This document shows, one piece after another, positions 24,353-31,364 of a stretch of 49,191 bases of DNA. Numbering within the stretch: the stretch's first letter is position 1; each line of letters begins with the position of its first letter. Both the position numbers and the translations under genes were made by a program. Origin of the DNA: a virus. The notes below the pieces were generated by a model, which saw only the letters and a list, made by a program, of their open reading frames with translations, had not been told where the DNA came from and did not search any database. The stretch covers positions 1 to 49,191 of the IMG/VR virus record IMGVR_UViG_3300043331_001141, one strand, 5' to 3'.

Positions 24353-24562
24353 TTAGTTCCTTCCTAACTCACATATAACCCCATGACAGACTATTTCGTT
24401 AAAGGACTTCTCCTGCACTCCTTCTTTCCTTATCAACCCGATTACTGCGGCAGTGGCTATCGTGTGAATATCTCTCGGGTCCCCGTACACAAATAGCCTT
24501 GTGATCGTGGTAGTTCCAGCAACACTAAACTCGATTATCCCCGCGTGAATTTTTTCTGGCAT
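24353..24562 (-). CDS. Small hypothetical protein
   Basis: A 69-aa product with GAAAGGTACTC upstream of ATG. It is beta-rich (HAGIIEFSVAGTTTITRLFV) followed by a helix with TIATAAVIGLI. No family recognised. Confidence 0.5.
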   Translation of the reverse strand: MPEKIHAGIIEFSVAGTTTITRLFVYGDPRDIHTIATAAVIGLIRKEGVQEKSFNEIVCHGVICELGRN

Positions 24563-24627
24563 TGAGTACCTTTCTGAAAGAAGGAACTCGGGGAGTTCCC
24601 CGAGCCCTTCTATCGGGTTATTCTGGC

Positions 24628-25041
24628 CTAGGCGCTTGCGCGCTGGCGACGAGAGTTCCCAGTCCGCTCGGCAAAGAACGCATTGAGTTCTGCGAGCTTC
24701 TCAGGCGACAACTTGTCGAGGTTCTGGAGCAGGTAAGCCACTGGGTCTGGTGGCGGAGTCGCTGCACGAGCTACTTTGTCGCCAGGTTTCCAGTCTGCGA
24801 GAAGCGCAGTGATTTCCTCGGCCGATTTGCCCTCTTCGAGCAGGACTCGAGCGCGGGCCTGGACTCGAACTACGAGTTGGCCAAGGAAAGTTTTGAATAC
24901 GTTTTCGTCACCGTAGCGATTGATCGCGTCGGCGAGATCGTTAGGTAGGTCGAACTGGAAACTGACACCAGGACGAGATTTCTTTCCGTCTTCGCCGACT
25001 ACAGGAGTACCACTAGAGACTTTGATTGGTTTCACTGGCAT
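24628..25041 (-). CDS. Paralogue A of an early phage protein family
   Basis: A 137-aa product. Residues about 30-90 (FDLPNDLADAINRYGDENVF to EITALLADWKPG) align closely with the protein at 31365-31754, which indicates gene duplication. A Pro-rich linker and a C-terminal LSPEKLAELNAFF helix and basic tail follow. The helix pair before LADWKPG could be a dimerisation unit. I do not recognise the family. It follows a palindrome copy and hairpin. Confidence 0.7.
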   Translation of the reverse strand: MPVKPIKVSSGTPVVGEDGKKSRPGVSFQFDLPNDLADAINRYGDENVFKTFLGQLVVRVQARARVLLEEGKSAEEITALLADWKPGDKVARAATPPPDPVAYLLQNLDKLSPEKLAELNAFFAERTGNSRRQRASA

Positions 25042-25074
25042 TGGATGATCCTTTCAAATTGAGGAATTGAGATT

Positions 25075-25097
25075 CTGTGTTTAAAATTTAAACATAG
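25075..25097. repeat. Dispersed palindrome, copy 6
   Basis: Core TGTTTAAAATTTAAACA, immediately downstream (minus strand) of the hairpin at 25099-25115. Confidence 0.9.
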
Positions 25098-25098
25098 T

Positions 25099-25115
25099 AC
25101 AGGGCATTGCCCTGT
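25099..25115 (-). terminator. Hairpin after the gene ending at 25123
   Basis: Perfect 6-bp stem ACAGGG/CCCTGT with 5-nt loop. On the minus strand it is followed by ACTATG and then the T/A-rich palindrome, so it may be a weak terminator or attenuator. Confidence 0.45.
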
Positions 25116-25122
25116 TCGAGAA

Positions 25123-25350
25123 TTAGTCCATAAGTGTCTCCTTAATAAGTTCTTCTATAGCTATTCGCAACACAAACAGTACCGACTCTTCCTGAGGCTC
25201 AGGAAATTGTGCTGCAATGGTCCACTTTACCCTGTCCGAATCAGTGTATTCTACTACGATCGCTTTGTTGTCGATTATCTTTGTTTCTGCTCCTTTCTCT
25301 CTGCGCTCGAATGAAGAATAGATTTGGAGTTTACTCTTATCTACTTCCAT
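25123..25350 (-). CDS. Small hypothetical protein
   Basis: ATG 25350 is preferred (AAAGG upstream, 10-bp overlap with the DUF4326-like gene); 75 aa. It starts MEVDKSKLQIYSSFERREKG and shows two strands (AIVVEYTDS, KWTIAAQFPEP) and a terminal helix. Unknown function. Confidence 0.6.
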   Translation of the reverse strand: MEVDKSKLQIYSSFERREKGAETKIIDNKAIVVEYTDSDRVKWTIAAQFPEPQEESVLFVLRIAIEELIKETLMD

Positions 25351-25703
25351 TCCTTTTCCCTTTCCTTCCTCAACCATTCGGCAGCTCTTGCTATTACCTC
25401 TGCATGACACGGCTCAGGAGCACACCAGCAGATGAGAGTCGTTTCAGGACCGATTTTCAGCAGAGTTAGTTTCGTTCTCCTATCATGTTCCTGTAGCTTC
25501 TGCCACAAGAGTTTTCTAAACTTCTCTATCGCCTCGCTTCTGTCGTCATCGATGAAGGGATTCGCAAGGTAGCTTTTCTCCAGCCCAAACTTCTTTATCC
25601 TGGTGCGACCGCAGTAGAACCAATCGTTTCCGAACTCCGACTCTAGTGAATCGAGATGCATGAAGTTCCTGAGATTGATTATCCTGCGATCACTCTGAGT
25701 CAC
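25341..25703 (-). CDS. DUF4326-like protein
   Basis: A 120-aa protein whose signature is the C-terminal ICWCAPEPCHAEVIARAAEW, diagnostic of DUF4326, together with the WFYCGRT line and the ANPFIDDDR segment. Family function is unknown; the Cys/His cluster suggests metal or base recognition. It overlaps both neighbours by a few bases. Confidence 0.8.
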   Translation of the reverse strand: MTQSDRRIINLRNFMHLDSLESEFGNDWFYCGRTRIKKFGLEKSYLANPFIDDDRSEAIEKFRKLLWQKLQEHDRRTKLTLLKIGPETTLICWCAPEPCHAEVIARAAEWLRKEREKEWK

Positions 25704-26080
25704 TTTGGGTCCTCCGAGAAAAATCCTCGATCTAGTAGAAGCCCGAAAAGTTCTTCCAGCTGATCAGGGGACAAATCTTCTAGTCGAAAAGTCACAGATG
25801 CTTTCTGCTTCTTCTGTACTGGTTTTGTAGGTTTAGGTTCTTTCTCCTTCTCTACACTCCTCCCATTGTCCATCGGTCTTGGCTCATTCAGGAGCCAGAG
25901 CTGTCGTTCTTTGTGAGCGACCCGGATGTGCTCTTCATGGCATCCCTTGCATCGCCACTCGTTGCAGCAACGATACTTCCTGGCGCGAGAGCAGTCGTGG
26001 GAGTAGGTGACGATACGGATGACCCGAGCGAGTTCGGAATCGCCGACTAGTTCTCTCAATTCTTTCAGCTCTTCTTCCAT
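25700..26080 (-). CDS. Cys/His-cluster protein
   Basis: A 126-aa protein. Residues 25-60 carry a dense metal-type cluster (SHDCSRARKYRCCNEWRCKG followed by CHEEH). A basic linker (KPVQKKQKAS) and a C-terminal LEDLSPDQLEELFGLLLDRG helix follow. It overlaps the DUF4326-like ATG by 4 bp. Function unknown. Confidence 0.65.
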   Translation of the reverse strand: MEEELKELRELVGDSELARVIRIVTYSHDCSRARKYRCCNEWRCKGCHEEHIRVAHKERQLWLLNEPRPMDNGRSVEKEKEPKPTKPVQKKQKASVTFRLEDLSPDQLEELFGLLLDRGFFSEDPK

Positions 26081-26141
26081 CTGCTTTCTCCTGCGTAGGG
26101 GTGCGAGGACACCCCCGAGATATGGTTGAGTTGATTATCCT

Positions 26142-26534
26142 CTATGCTTCTTTCAGACCTGCCAAGAACCCCTGAAGAAATCCTTCCTTCCACTTCCGTG
26201 CATCAGGTCCGACGATGGTAAGGGTCGGTTCGTAACCGCCATCTGGTGTCAGGCGGAGGGCTAGGTTTGAGTCTAAGTATCCTTCCTCGATCGCCTGGGT
26301 GAGGCATTTGAGGCCGGTCTGAAGATCGGGAACTATCTGGAAGGCCCACTCGGCGTAGGTGCTTGGAGCTTCCTGAGGTGTTGGCTGAGTATTTAGCATC
26401 GCTCCTTCTCGAGGCTTTGCTGTGTCGCGGAGAATATCTTCTAACACCTCACGCAGCACTTGATCCCTCTTTACCGCATACTTGAAATCTCTCGTCGAGA
26501 GAATCTCCGTGTACGATTTGCCTTCTTCTATCAT
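26142..26534 (-). CDS. Hypothetical protein
   Basis: A 130-aa product; the first gene after the promoter at 26593-26621. Helical N terminus (VLREVLEDILRDTAKPREGA), a Pro/Gln-rich linker and an alpha/beta C-terminal part (LRLTPDGGYEPTLTIVGPDA, then WKEGFLQGFLAGL). No family recognised. Codon 1 is preceded by GAGGAGA. Confidence 0.65.
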   Translation of the reverse strand: MIEEGKSYTEILSTRDFKYAVKRDQVLREVLEDILRDTAKPREGAMLNTQPTPQEAPSTYAEWAFQIVPDLQTGLKCLTQAIEEGYLDSNLALRLTPDGGYEPTLTIVGPDARKWKEGFLQGFLAGLKEA

Positions 26535-26592
26535 ATCTAATCTCCTCTAAGATAACTACCAGGAGTACCTGAGCACTCCATCCATTGTGAAG

Positions 26593-26621
26593 ATTATAAC
26601 ACATTTTTGTGGGCATGTCAA
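26593..26621 (-). promoter_or_regulatory. Sigma-70-type promoter
   Basis: On the minus strand TTGACA (26616-26621), 17-bp spacer, TATAAT (26593-26598): a perfect consensus pair. It lies about 60 bp upstream of the gene at 26534 and shares flanking bases (CAGGYATTGACAT and ACAATGGA) with the promoter at 30384-30412. Confidence 0.9.
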
Positions 26622-26650
26622 TGCCTGAAATTATTTTTAGGTCTTTCCTC

Positions 26651-26673
26651 CTATGTTTAAAATTTGAACAGAG
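26651..26673. repeat. Dispersed palindrome, copy 7
   Basis: Core TGTTTAAAATTTGAACA, between a hairpin terminator and the promoter at 26593-26621. Confidence 0.88.
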
Positions 26674-26695
26674 GAGAGAAATCTGTCCTCTCCTC
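26671..26695 (-). terminator. Hairpin terminator-like element
   Basis: Perfect 8-bp stem GAGGAGAG/CTCTCCTC with 9-nt loop, followed on the minus strand by TGTTCAAATTTT. It lies after the gene ending at 26712 and just before a new promoter, as a real terminator should. Confidence 0.6.
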
Positions 26696-26711
26696 CGTTG
26701 GAGTGAATCAC

Positions 26712-26858
26712 TCACGAGGTGCTCAGAGCTCTTAGAACTGCCTCCAAGATCAGGAGACCCGACCAGAGCAGGGTGATTAGCCAGAACTGAATCTTTCTTC
26801 TCATCTCAGGCGAGTAATCGTCTGGGAGGAGATACTTTCGCCCCCTTTCTTCTTTCAC
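26712..26858 (-). CDS. 48-aa single-pass membrane protein
   Basis: GTG 26858 overlaps the preceding stop (GTGA). Charged N terminus (MKEERGRKYLLPDDYSPEMR) and one membrane helix FWLITLLWSGLLILEAVL. Its downstream hairpin and the next promoter define it as the end of a transcript. Confidence 0.6.
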   Translation of the reverse strand: MKEERGRKYLLPDDYSPEMRRKIQFWLITLLWSGLLILEAVLRALSTS

Positions 26859-27616
26859 TGAGTCACCTCTTGCATGATTGCGAGAAGTTGATCAGCGATA
26901 TATTCATACGTTGCTATCCATGTTGCCTCTGCTAAATCTGCTGTCCCGCCTCCAGCTTCCGTCGCTGCTCGTGCTGCCCAGACTACTGCTCGTAAGGCGA
27001 ATTCTGGGTATCTTTCCTCATCCTGCGCCGCCCGTAATGCCGCTCGTGCTGCCCACGTCGCAGCGCGTATGGCTCGAGCTTCTAGCGCTACTCCAAGTGC
27101 TACCGCTCGTGCGGCCCAGACTGACCACTCCGACTCTACTGCCTGTGCGGTGGCAGCAGCTTCTGTGGCTTCTCGTTTCCAATCGCCTGACATTATGTCA
27201 TCTCTCTGCCACAGCGCTATAACACGCTCAACGACTGCATGTACGTCTGGAAATCTCGCGTGATCGAATGTATCGAGCACTTTGTTCAGTAGCATAATGG
27301 AGAAATGAGCCTTGACTGCTGTGTTAAACTTCTCTGTAGTGAGCCCGACAGGCATAGCACTGATGAACAGTCTCGGCCATTGCTTCATCTTCGATGGAGG
27401 TAGCCCCTCGTGGATTACGTCAGCTACCTGGTATAGCCACTCAGGGACGCCAGTCGCTTGGGCCAGCGCCTTGTGTGGAGAGTCGTTAGTGTGAGCCAAA
27501 CAACCAACGCAGCAACCTTTCTTTCCATCCCAGTACTGCCCCTGCACAATTTCATCATTCAGCTGATGCTGAACAGCGCGAACTACATACAAATTTTTTA
27601 CTTCTTGTGTCAACAT
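26855..27616 (-). CDS. Alanine-repeat helical protein with N-terminal Cys motif
   Basis: A 253-aa protein. Residues 30-60 carry KKGCCVGCLAHTNDSPHKAL, a cysteine/histidine motif. From about residue 145 the chain is repeated Ala-rich helices (WAARAVALGVALEARAIRAA, WAARAALRAAQ), which resembles the Imm-5-like alpha-helical family. Several unrelated phages carry unknown proteins with this GCCVGC..HT plus Ala-helix layout, as I recall it. Toxin-immunity activity is not demonstrated. It is followed by the 48-aa membrane protein. Confidence 0.6.
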   Translation of the reverse strand: MLTQEVKNLYVVRAVQHQLNDEIVQGQYWDGKKGCCVGCLAHTNDSPHKALAQATGVPEWLYQVADVIHEGLPPSKMKQWPRLFISAMPVGLTTEKFNTAVKAHFSIMLLNKVLDTFDHARFPDVHAVVERVIALWQRDDIMSGDWKREATEAAATAQAVESEWSVWAARAVALGVALEARAIRAATWAARAALRAAQDEERYPEFALRAVVWAARAATEAGGGTADLAEATWIATYEYIADQLLAIMQEVTQ

Positions 27617-27834
27617 TACTTGATCCTCACTATAATAGCCTTCTTCAGCGGCCGTAGTACCGCCGCAATTGCCCTATCCTGACGCATTGCACACGCTCCG
27701 CAAACCTCCTTCTCTACATCTGTCGCGATTCGACACCGAACGATAAGACGCCCGCAAAACGTGTAGAGAACATTGCGAGCAATATAGTACTGGACTTTCT
27801 TTCCACTCTTGAATGTTCTAAATTTCTCTGCCAT
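27616..27834 (-). CDS. Small basic hypothetical protein
   Basis: A 72-aa product with AAGGAG upstream. It is basic (MAEKFRTFKSGKKVQYYIAR) with Cys at FCGR, RCR and VCGACAM, so a metal site is possible. Its last base is shared with the next gene's start. Unknown function. Confidence 0.6.
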   Translation of the reverse strand: MAEKFRTFKSGKKVQYYIARNVLYTFCGRLIVRCRIATDVEKEVCGACAMRQDRAIAAVLRPLKKAIIVRIK

Positions 27835-27852
27835 GGAGAAAGCTCCTTTCTC

Positions 27853-28101
27853 TCAGTCGCTAGAAGTACTCTGTTCTGACTTCCAGGAGCGAGACATTAA
27901 AGTAGCCCGAAATTGGTCGGGACTGAGTTCCTCCCTGAAAATATACCTTCGTACTTCCTGCCCAACGAATGTCGTCGCAACCTTTGCGATCAGACAGCTC
28001 TCGTTATCTTTCTCCAAAATCAGCCATAGAGAGGAAGTCATTCCTCTCCCTTCCTGTACCTTGCACAGACCGTTGGAGATAAAATTAATCTCGTGGGCCA
28101 T
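27853..28101 (-). CDS. Small hypothetical protein
   Basis: An 82-aa product from ATG 28101 with GAGAGGAG. It begins MAHEINFISNGLCKVQEGRG. A beta-rich body is followed by EELSPDQFRATLM, resembling the C-terminal helix of other small proteins here. It overlaps the 54-aa zinc-type gene by 17 bp. Confidence 0.6.
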   Translation of the reverse strand: MAHEINFISNGLCKVQEGRGMTSSLWLILEKDNESCLIAKVATTFVGQEVRRYIFREELSPDQFRATLMSRSWKSEQSTSSD

Positions 28102-28249
28102 AGTTGTTCTCCTCTCTCACATCCGATGCGCAATGAACACAGTAAGGTACTTCATCACTTAGAGTCTCGCACTTCCCTGCTATCTTACAGCACAAGGGTG
28201 TGTCCCAGGACTCGCATTTCTCACAGAATGGAAACTTCTCCTTTTCCAT
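28085..28249 (-). CDS. 54-aa zinc-type protein
   Basis: ATG 28249 with GGAG (spacing 8). Seven cysteines including FCEKCESW, PLCCK, GKCE and YCVHCAS, a two-knuckle pattern. It fills the gap between 28101 and 28314, and its last bases overlap the next ATG. Confidence 0.65.
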   Translation of the reverse strand: MEKEKFPFCEKCESWDTPLCCKIAGKCETLSDEVPYCVHCASDVREENNYGPRD

Positions 28250-28313
28250 ACCTAGTCTCCGCGTGATAGGATTGACTACTGTTTTGCGTTCAGAAGAACG
28301 CTGGAGAATATTG

Positions 28314-28598
28314 TCAGGGCTTCTTGTACTCCTTAACTATCCTCGAAATCGCTTCCGGCATTGACATACCTTCAATAACCCACAGGTACATCTGGCCGCC
28401 TGATACAGAGACTTTCCCTCTCAAATAAACATATCCTTCATGATATTCCACGCTCGCCTCCTCCTGCGGTCCTCCCTCTGTTGGTACTTCTTCGGACAGT
28501 AGAACATTTAGGGTACACAGCCCGCTGTCATTTACCCACACTCCATCGAGTGGACCGCCAATACAGAGAATCTTTTGCTTCGCTGGACTATCGTGCAT
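28314..28598 (-). CDS. GGPxDG-family protein, paralogue 1
   Basis: A 94-aa product with ILCIGGPLDGVW near the start and WVIEGMSMPEAISRIVKEYK at the end. It aligns with the next upstream gene (28655-28945) at both ends, a tandem duplication. Small proteins with a GGPxDG line are frequent in phages; function is not known to me. Start follows an SD after a palindrome copy. Confidence 0.65.
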   Translation of the reverse strand: MHDSPAKQKILCIGGPLDGVWVNDSGLCTLNVLLSEEVPTEGGPQEEASVEYHEGYVYLRGKVSVSGGQMYLWVIEGMSMPEAISRIVKEYKKP

Positions 28599-28607
28599 AC
28601 TAATCTC

Positions 28608-28630
28608 CTTCGTTTAAAATTTGAACATAG
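28608..28630. repeat. Dispersed palindrome, copy 8
   Basis: Core CGTTTAAAATTTGAACA, between the two tandem paralogues. Confidence 0.85.
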
Positions 28631-28654
28631 GGGTGGTAGAATCGCCTTGAGAAC

Positions 28655-28945
28655 TTAGTACCTCGTATACGCTCGAATTATTTCCGAGATCACTTCTGCC
28701 ATTGACATACCTTCAATAACCCAGATCACTATAACATGATCTGAAATGATAAGCTCTTTCCTCCTATAAATATATCGAGTCGGTCCTTTTATCTCCGTTG
28801 TCCTTTCGTTTACTCTTCCCTCGCTGTTTGGCTCCATCTTCCAAGCCACCAGCGTATCTCTTCCATTATCCTCCGTCCACCTGCCGTCCATCGGACCACC
28901 AATACAGAGGATTCTTGCTGATTCAGGTTTGAGCTTCTCATTCAT
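28655..28945 (-). CDS. GGPxDG-family protein, paralogue 2
   Basis: The start is set at ATG 28945 (SD AGAGGAAG), giving 96 aa. It shares ILCIGGPMDGRW and WVIEGMSMAEVISEIIRAYT with the downstream gene. The middle diverges. Duplication with an intervening palindrome suggests the repeat took part in the event. Function unknown. Confidence 0.65.
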   Translation of the reverse strand: MNEKLKPESARILCIGGPMDGRWTEDNGRDTLVAWKMEPNSEGRVNERTTEIKGPTRYIYRRKELIISDHVIVIWVIEGMSMAEVISEIIRAYTRY

Positions 28946-28956
28946 TCTGCTTCCTC

Positions 28957-29523
28957 TCACAGGTTCCACTCTTCCGCTTCTTCCCTTGTCAGGAAGAAGT
29001 GAATCCCATGCGTACACGCCACCCTGATGTCGTCGTCATAGTAGTCAGGATAGATTATCATCCCATCCTGATAAAGGGTATACATCGCATTCTCGTCGAC
29101 TATCTTCGAGTGCACCCTCCCGTCTGTGTTGTAAACCTTAATAACTTCCACCTCCTCTGCTCTGCATTTCCTTCCTATCAAACATCCCGTTCGTCTTGCC
29201 CACGCCGGGACTTGCATCTCCACCAACGTCCCTCCTTTCTTCCCCCAGACTCTCAGCGAGCCCTCCTGAGGGATTTGGAAGTGTGGCAACTTCGCATTGG
29301 TCAGGTTTGCGCCGCTCAAATTCGCACCGGAGAGGATTGCATACCTCAGATCAGCTCCGATCAGCTTCGCGTTCCTCAGACACGCATCTATCAAGATTGC
29401 GTATCGAAGGTCAGCGTAGCTTAAGTCCGCTCCACTCAAATCTTTCTGCCTCAGGTCCGCTGATATCAGCACTGCGTACTTCATGTCACTTCCGCTCAAG
29501 CCTTTATCACTCGTCTCTTCCAT
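28957..29523 (-). CDS. Pentapeptide-repeat protein
   Basis: A 188-aa product. Residues about 10-80 are pentapeptide repeats (A-[DN]-L-x-x: SGADLSYADLRYAILIDACL). A C-terminal domain with GRKCRAEEVEVIKVYNTDG and CTHGIHFFLTREEAEEW resembles DUF5758. Right-handed quadrilateral helices of this sort are found in DNA mimics and in unknown phage proteins. SD AAGGAG. Function unknown. Confidence 0.8.
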   Translation of the reverse strand: MEETSDKGLSGSDMKYAVLISADLRQKDLSGADLSYADLRYAILIDACLRNAKLIGADLRYAILSGANLSGANLTNAKLPHFQIPQEGSLRVWGKKGGTLVEMQVPAWARRTGCLIGRKCRAEEVEVIKVYNTDGRVHSKIVDENAMYTLYQDGMIIYPDYYDDDIRVACTHGIHFFLTREEAEEWNL

Positions 29524-29533
29524 CTTCTTCCTC

Positions 29534-30070
29534 CTAATTTCCTATCTCATCCAGTATTGAGTCAATGTCTTCCTCCAGTCTCGTCGCATCGAACTCTCGC
29601 CCTCCAAGCTTCTCCTCCAGGCTCCTCCTCCTTTCCTCGATTTGTTCTCTGGATAGCGGCTCGCCCTTTATCCCTATCGCCTGCATCTGCCTTTTCGCAT
29701 CGTTAGCGACCTGCTCCCAATCTCTTCGATTATTCTGTCCAGTACTCAGTCTTTCGTCTATCCTTCTCGCAACTGGGTCTCTCCCATACTCCTCTTCTTG
29801 TAAATTGTTGAAATTATACCCTCTTACCTGTCCGATACTAAAATCGCACGCATCGAGGAACTCATTCGCCTCGCTTTGTGTTATCTCAGTTCCCTGCGCT
29901 GCAATTATATCTATGCAGATTCGCACTACTTCACTAAGCGACATCCTCCCAGGGACAAAAAGTCCTTGCCCTTGCAGCCATCGTGCTGCCTGCGCTAGAG
30001 TTACAGAGCTTGTCCTTACACTTTGTACTAAGTCGTTCTTCCTTCCTCTGCGTGGCATTCCTCCCCTCAT
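29534..30070 (-). CDS. Hypothetical protein
   Basis: A 178-aa product whose ATG overlaps the preceding stop (ATGA). Its N-terminal basic stretch (MPRRGRKNDL) is followed by helices (SLSEVVRICIDIIAAQGTEI) and a long charged C-terminal helix (SREQIEERRRSLEEKLGGRE). It may oligomerise. No family recognised. Confidence 0.6.
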   Translation of the reverse strand: MRGGMPRRGRKNDLVQSVRTSSVTLAQAARWLQGQGLFVPGRMSLSEVVRICIDIIAAQGTEITQSEANEFLDACDFSIGQVRGYNFNNLQEEEYGRDPVARRIDERLSTGQNNRRDWEQVANDAKRQMQAIGIKGEPLSREQIEERRRSLEEKLGGREFDATRLEEDIDSILDEIGN

Positions 30071-30297
30071 ATTCCTTCTCCTTTCTCAAATTCTACATGA
30101 AGCCCTATGAGTGGATCATCAACGGTCGTGTATTCTAGCTCTCTGGCCACAGCTCGACACTCTGCGTTCCCATTTCTCCCTGGTCTCCTATTAGATAAAT
30201 ATACTATCTCTCCTATCTCCAAGTCCTCCAACGCTGCATACTTTTCTTCAAGATACTTGCTCCGCTGAACTGCAATAATTCTCGCTCTCTTGCCCAT
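30067..30297 (-). CDS. Small basic hypothetical protein
   Basis: A 76-aa product and the first gene behind the promoter at 30384-30412 (leader about 85 nt). It begins MGKRARIIAVQRSKYLEEKY. No family recognised. SD for ATG is AAGGAACG. Confidence 0.6.
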   Translation of the reverse strand: MGKRARIIAVQRSKYLEEKYAALEDLEIGEIVYLSNRRPGRNGNAECRAVARELEYTTVDDPLIGLHVEFEKGEGI

Positions 30298-30383
30298 TTT
30301 TGGCGTTCCTTATTCTTTTCTTCCTGGACTTTCATTCAGTTTCCATCGCTGAGACGTCCTGGGCGCCCCGCGTGTCCATTGTA

Positions 30384-30412
30384 ATCATATCACACAATGC
30401 ATCCAATGTCAA
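30384..30412 (-). promoter_or_regulatory. Sigma-70-type promoter
   Basis: On the minus strand TTGACA (30407-30412), 17-bp spacer, TATGAT (30384-30389) with an extended -10 TG. Flanks match the promoter at 26593-26621. Confidence 0.88.
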
Positions 30413-30561
30413 TACCTGTAATCATTTCGCCTACCTCGTAACGTAGGCACTGTACGTACCTTTCAGTTGCCAGGGTATCCTATCTCTGTCCCACCCTTTT
30501 CAACTTCCTTTCTTCCAGCTTTCCTTTCCTCCTTCACTTCTTCCCACATTCTTTCCTCTTT

Positions 30562-30586
30562 CTATTTAAAAAATTTTTTTACATAG
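30562..30586. repeat. Dispersed palindrome, degenerate copy 9
   Basis: A 25-bp variant of the family with the outer CTA..TAG, at the centre of the purine/pyrimidine switch. Confidence 0.5.
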
Positions 30587-30606
30587 AGAGAAAAAGAGGT
30601 GGGAAA

Positions 30607-30765
30607 ATGTTGGAAGGAAAAAGAGGAGAGGAAAATGAGTGGAAAATGTTGGCATACATCTATGGTACCCCGGCAATCGTTAGATACACACAATACCTAC
30701 AATACATTGATTACAATGTAATTGAAATCTTTCCATGGATATTTGATTACCTTCCTTTCCTCTAG
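30607..30765 (+). CDS. Possible 52-aa protein on the opposite strand
   Basis: ATG 30607 follows GAGGTGGGAAA and lies 21 bp after a palindrome copy, the same spacing as real genes. The N terminus is charged and the C-terminal half aromatic (YIDYNVIEIFPWIFDYLPFL). It is an isolated rightward ORF in a leftward block, so doubtful. Confidence 0.3.
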   Translation: MLEGKRGEENEWKMLAYIYGTPAIVRYTQYLQYIDYNVIEIFPWIFDYLPFL

Positions 30766-30793
30766 GGAAAACCCAAACCCCTTTTTCTCCTTC

Positions 30794-30816
30794 CTTCGTT
30801 TAAAAAATAAACAAAG
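30794..30816. repeat. Dispersed palindrome, copy 10
   Basis: Core CGTTTAAAAAATAAACA, adjacent to a strong hairpin terminator. Confidence 0.75.
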
Positions 30817-30837
30817 GGGGAAGATTGCTCCTCCCCC
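30816..30837 (-). terminator. Intrinsic terminator after gene 30847
   Basis: On the minus strand GGGGGAGGA-GCAA-TCTTCCCCC forms a 9-bp stem with a GNRA loop, then TTTGTTTATTTTTT. The palindrome repeat supplies the T tract. Confidence 0.75.
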
Positions 30838-30846
30838 TCTGCTCGA

Positions 30847-31032
30847 TCAAATTCCTTGATTTGCTGCAGCGTCAAAAACCTTGCTGAAGAACTCCCTGAA
30901 TGTCTGATGCGTTGCAGGTGCATTCTCAACACATGAGAGAATCATCTGCCCGTGATCTTCCAAAATCCAAGCAAGTGTTGCCATCTCAGACAGAGAAAGC
31001 TCTGTTGTCCCCGCGCTCAAATCTACAACCAT
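30847..31032 (-). CDS. Small acidic helical protein
   Basis: A 61-aa product (AGAAGAG SD). Helical with an ALSLSEMATLAWILEDH-like stretch and a terminal helix FREFFSKVFDAAANQ. It is the last gene before a strong terminator. Function unknown. Confidence 0.6.
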   Translation of the reverse strand: MVVDLSAGTTELSLSEMATLAWILEDHGQMILSCVENAPATHQTFREFFSKVFDAAANQGI

Positions 31033-31047
31033 CTCTTCTCCTTTTTT

Positions 31048-31080
31048 GGGAGGAAGGAAGCACGAGCTTCCCTCCCCTCC
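31048..31080 (-). terminator. Large purine/pyrimidine hairpin
   Basis: Arms of about 14 bp with a 4-nt loop (GGAAGC/GCTTCC at the tip) between a palindrome copy and the SD of gene 31032. It is followed by AAAAAA on the minus strand and by TTCGTTTAAATTTT on the + strand, so its direction of action is uncertain. Confidence 0.45.
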
Positions 31081-31102
31081 TTCGTTTAAATTTTAAACAT
31101 AG
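31080..31102. repeat. Dispersed palindrome, copy 11
   Basis: Core CGTTTAAATTTTAAACA; it includes the stop of the gene ending at 31093. Confidence 0.88.
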
Positions 31103-31293
31103 TCCCAGCCCTGAGGGCGTGCTTTCATCTCCTCCTTTTCCAGCTCTGTCTGCACTTCCATAATCTGCTTGGCACAGTCGAGCGCGCAAGGCCAGCAGAG
31201 ATAAACCCCAGGCACGATCTGGTAGAAGTGGTCGCAGGTCGCGACCGCGGCCCGACAGATTCTACAATGGCCCTGGAATATTTTCCTCTTCAT
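31093..31293 (-). CDS. Small zinc-type protein
   Basis: A 66-aa product. CRICRAAVATCDHF and VYLCWPCALDC give two Cys knuckles, a probable zinc finger, followed by a charged helix. It is the second leftward gene from the divergent promoter. Function unknown; early position suggests a host-takeover protein. Confidence 0.65.
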   Translation of the reverse strand: MKRKIFQGHCRICRAAVATCDHFYQIVPGVYLCWPCALDCAKQIMEVQTELEKEEMKARPQGWDYV

Positions 31294-31302
31294 TCTTCCC
31301 CC

Positions 31303-31325
31303 CTTTGTTCAAATTTTAAACAGAG
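31303..31325. repeat. Dispersed palindrome, copy 12
   Basis: Core TGTTCAAATTTTAAACA, between gene 31365 and the SD of gene 31293. Confidence 0.88.
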
Positions 31326-31331
31326 GAAGGA

Positions 31332-31347
31332 AGGGCTAGGTCGCCCT
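31332..31347 (-). terminator. Hairpin after gene 31365
   Basis: Stem AGGGC/GCCCT with 6-nt loop, then CTTCCTTCCTCTGTTT on the minus strand. Perhaps an attenuator, as no new promoter follows before gene 31293. Confidence 0.4.
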
Positions 31348-31364
31348 CCCCTCAGTCCTTTCGT

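Larger units (their letters stand above)
30413..30793. other. Largely non-coding region with strand-composition switch
   Basis: The + strand is pyrimidine-rich from about 30508 to 30563, AT-rich at 30564-30582, then purine-rich to about 30650. The arms are roughly inverted repeats. A degenerate palindrome lies at the centre (30562-30586). It may hold an origin or control site. Two small ORFs can be read outward from it (30607-30765 on + and 30463-30549 on -). Confidence 0.5.

Noticed and set aside
26449-26715. 88-aa minus-strand ORF over a promoter and palindrome
   Set aside because: It runs through the consensus promoter and palindrome, and its LCSNFKH phrase is just translation of the repeat.
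30463-30549. 28-aa leftward ORF beside the degenerate palindrome
   Set aside because: It has an SD, but its protein is only purine-rich Glu/Lys/Arg low complexity; treated as part of the purine/pyrimidine region.
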